A stretch of DNA of 64,000 bases from Antarcticibacterium arcticum (GTDB lineage: Bacteria; Bacteroidota; Bacteroidia; Flavobacteriales; Flavobacteriaceae). The stretch's first letter is position 1, and each line of letters starts with the position of its first letter. Under the pieces are notes generated by a model. The model saw only the letters and a list, made by a program, of their open reading frames with translations, did not search any database and had not been told where the DNA came from. The stretch lies in NCBI RefSeq assembly GCF_007993795.1, contig NZ_CP042476.1, positions 2,728,001 to 2,792,000 on the forward strand, in the 5' to 3' direction. The position numbers were made by a program, and so were the translations under genes. Of this stretch, positions 62,200 to 64,000 are shown piece by piece.

Positions 62200-62940
62200 A
62201 TGAAGCTATTGAAATACCCGCTAATTCTTGTCTGGCGAATTTGGTTTTACATTCTAATGGGGCTGCCTATAATAGTAATGTTGCCTTTTTTGGTGTTTTT
62301 CACTTCTTCAGAGAAATACTATCCTCAATATTTTGTGTGTGCAAGGATCTGGGCTAAATCCATTCTCTATGGTATGGGTTTCATTCCTAAAAAAATAACT
62401 TCGGCTAAACTTGTGAAAGGCAAAAGTTATATGTTCACAGCCAATCATACCTCGATCATAGATATTATGCTTATGCTGGCCGTGGTAGATCATCCGTTTG
62501 TATTTTTAGGGAAAAAGGAGCTGGCGCGAATTCCATTATTTGGATATTTCTACAGGCGCACGTGTATCCTGGTTGACCGGGGTTCACAAAAAAGCAGGCT
62601 CGAGGCTTTTGCTGAAGCCCAGCGCAGGTTAAAACAGGGGAACAGTATTTGTATTTTTCCTGAAGGAGGTGTGCCTGCCAATGAAAAGATCATCCTGGCC
62701 CCCTTTAAGGACGGAGCGTTCAGGTTGGCAATAGATCACCAGATCCCTATTGTGCCAATTACATTTCACGACAACAAAAAGAGATTTTCCTATACCTTTT
62801 TTTCCGGTAGTCCTGGTAAAATGAGAGTGAAGATCCACGAAATAATTCCCACCAGGAATAAAACCCAGGCAGATAAGCGCGCATTAAAGGATGAAACCTT
62901 TGCGGTTATTCTGGAAGAATTAAGAAGCCCTTCGCTGTAA
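62200..62940 (+). CDS. plsC: 1-acyl-sn-glycerol-3-phosphate acyltransferase
   Basis: A 246-residue membrane acyltransferase that makes phosphatidic acid from lysophosphatidic acid. Two N-terminal hydrophobic helices (about 5-25 and 28-48) precede the catalytic NHTSIID (HX4D) motif, the FPEGG substrate motif (usual form FPEGTR) and a PIVPITF segment. It is divergent from trpS and convergent with the beta-barrel gene, one base apart. Lipid A or ornithine-lipid acyltransferases are less likely alternatives. Confidence 0.9.
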   Translation: MKLLKYPLILVWRIWFYILMGLPIIVMLPFLVFFTSSEKYYPQYFVCARIWAKSILYGMGFIPKKITSAKLVKGKSYMFTANHTSIIDIMLMLAVVDHPFVFLGKKELARIPLFGYFYRRTCILVDRGSQKSRLEAFAEAQRRLKQGNSICIFPEGGVPANEKIILAPFKDGAFRLAIDHQIPIVPITFHDNKKRFSYTFFSGSPGKMRVKIHEIIPTRNKTQADKRALKDETFAVILEELRSPSL

Positions 62941-62941
62941 A

Positions 62942-64000
62942 TTAAAATTTGAAGCTGAAACCGGAATAGATCCCGAAGTAGTAGGGATTGATATTTTCCC
63001 CGTTGTTAAAGGTATTGAGCTGATATTTAAATATAGGCTCAAGGTTAACCTGAAATTGAGGGGAGATCTTGTAATCTACTCCTACCCCAAGGTTAGTGGT
63101 AAAGCTTACGTTGTTCAGGTTATTTGCCGCTCCTATATTGGTTGAGAAATCGGCGGAATTTAATGAGATATTATTTTCATCCAGGAACAAAGTACTTCCT
63201 CCACCAATAATATTTAACCCAATTTTACTGTCAATGATCACATATTCTATTTCCACAGGAACTTCTATAAACCCAAGTCTTTGGTTCAGGTACCCTGTTG
63301 CTGGTGAAGCAAGACTGGCGCGGTTAAATTCGGCTGAGGCGCTTATGTTTCCAAATTGCCGTGCGGCCCTGTTCTCAATACGGTAATTAGGCACTTCCCC
63401 TTTATAATCAATACCACTAAGAATAGTAGGATTAACAGCGGCAGTAAATGCTATATTTCGGGTGTTGTAGCTAAGGTCAACCTTGCTAACCCCGGACCGG
63501 ATCTTTACCTTTTCAGAAATTTGATAGGCGAAATTAACACCGTATGCCATAGAAACTTCTCCTGCACTTTCATTATTGGCAAATCTGGCATCTATGCTGT
63601 TTCCATTTCCAAGATTATCATAATAAATTGGCGCCGCCACTGTACTCACTCTTAGACGTTTGGAAGGTAATGTCTTTTCTGAAATTTCCTCTGCAAACAG
63701 ATCTTCATCAGGATTTGATAGGGGCAGGTCTCTTAATCTGGTTACCGGAGTATTATTTTGCTGAACCTGGAGTTGGGAAGCTACGCCTGCAGAATTCAAG
63801 GCTGAAATTTCACTGCTGCTCAATCGCTGTGCATTATTATTCCTAATGACATTAGAGAAGGAGATGACGCGCGGTTCGGGTCTTGCAGCCATATTCATGC
63901 GCTCTTCCAATTCTGTTTTTTTAGTGTCCAGCATTAAGGCCTGAAGAATGATAGATGATCTTATCATGCTCTCATTATATACGCTGGTAGTGTTGTTTAA
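62942..64000 (-). CDS. Outer-membrane beta-barrel protein, 5' end cut by window edge
   Basis: The reading frame is open through the right edge: the 11 codons before the internal ATG at 63967 contain no stop, so the gene starts outside the window. The visible 353 codons have a charged, low-complexity N-terminal part (to about residue 110 of the visible part). They then show alternating beta strands with Asn/Gly turns, ending in GFSFKF with a terminal Phe as in outer-membrane barrels. A porin-like Bacteroidota barrel attached to a longer N-terminal domain is likely. The function is unknown. Confidence 0.75.
   Translation of the reverse strand, partial: LNNTTSVYNESMIRSSIILQALMLDTKKTELEERMNMAARPEPRVISFSNVIRNNNAQRLSSSEISALNSAGVASQLQVQQNNTPVTRLRDLPLSNPDEDLFAEEISEKTLPSKRLRVSTVAAPIYYDNLGNGNSIDARFANNESAGEVSMAYGVNFAYQISEKVKIRSGVSKVDLSYNTRNIAFTAAVNPTILSGIDYKGEVPNYRIENRAARQFGNISASAEFNRASLASPATGYLNQRLGFIEVPVEIEYVIIDSKIGLNIIGGGSTLFLDENNISLNSADFSTNIGAANNLNNVSFTTNLGVGVDYKISPQFQVNLEPIFKYQLNTFNNGENINPYYFGIYSGFSFKF

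Noticed and set aside
1..64000. CRISPR array, insertion sequence or integrative element
   Set aside because: No regularly spaced repeats, transposase, integrase or flanking direct repeats were seen; the window looks like core chromosome.

Overview
The window is 64 kb of chromosome from a Bacteroidota bacterium, almost certainly a Flavobacteriaceae (Christiangramia/Salegentibacter/Zunongwangia-like; the genus cannot be fixed from sequence alone). Evidence: a SprE/PorW-type type IX secretion lipoprotein, many families largely confined to Bacteroidota (DUF4175, DUF4837, DUF6909, DUF4254, DUF5687, DUF6427, DUF4292, HU-CCDC81/SPOR), an ATP synthase cluster without atpD/atpC, AT-rich spacers, frequent TTG/GTG starts, and many TAnnTTTG promoter boxes of the Bacteroidota primary sigma factor. 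Gene density is very high. No spacer exceeds 300 bp, and there is no insertion sequence, prophage, CRISPR array or rRNA. The first 157 bases hold nothing I recognise. The right edge cuts a beta-barrel gene.

Layout. 0-5 kb: a small membrane protein, RNase R, an adhesin-like DUF2807 protein, a LysE exporter, tRNA-Cys and folB. 5-11 kb: glnS, a YtxH/holin-like/small-protein trio, an SPFH protein, a beta-barrel protein and gltX. 11-24 kb: a frameshifted DUF4175 gene, ybeY, mnmG flanked by two parS-like palindromes, a methyltransferase, an OmpH-like protein, DoxX, the clamp-loader delta' subunit, pgk, a LysM lytic transglycosylase, DUF4837 and tatA. 24-33 kb: a probable seven-gene string (M23 peptidase, GH3, DUF6909, rfbC, rfbD, UDP-glucuronate decarboxylase-like, GT2) facing a CapK-like adenylating enzyme. 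33-39 kb: purD, DUF6341, then DUF6427, a PD-(D/E)xK-like protein, a D12-class adenine methyltransferase, DUF4254 and GT9. 39-42.4 kb: a ferredoxin reductase and a two-gene ABC exporter. 42.5-51.3 kb: sprE, bactofilin, atpZ, a small membrane protein and atpBEFHAG. 51.3-58.3 kb: a lipoprotein, a flippase, dut, a sugar nucleotidyltransferase, a TPR protein, DUF4292 and an EnvC-like protein. 58.3-64 kb: a thioesterase, an HU-CCDC81/SPOR protein, dprA, trpS, plsC and the partial beta-barrel gene.

How it fits together. Most genes serve core translation, energy, DNA maintenance and the cell envelope. Envelope functions dominate: peptidoglycan (MltD-like, M23, EnvC-like, SPOR), surface glycan synthesis (rfbC/rfbD, UXS, GT2, GT9, flippase, nucleotidyltransferase), lipoprotein and protein traffic (TatA, SprE, DUF4292, OmpH) and cytoskeleton (bactofilin). 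The less ordinary items are the parS-like sites around mnmG, the putative restriction-modification pair inside an envelope operon, DUF6909 with nucleoside-phosphorylase-like motifs beside GH3, and the HU/SPOR transmembrane protein. Others are two intercistronic hairpins in the atp cluster, and promoter boxes so close to start codons that some transcripts should be nearly leaderless.
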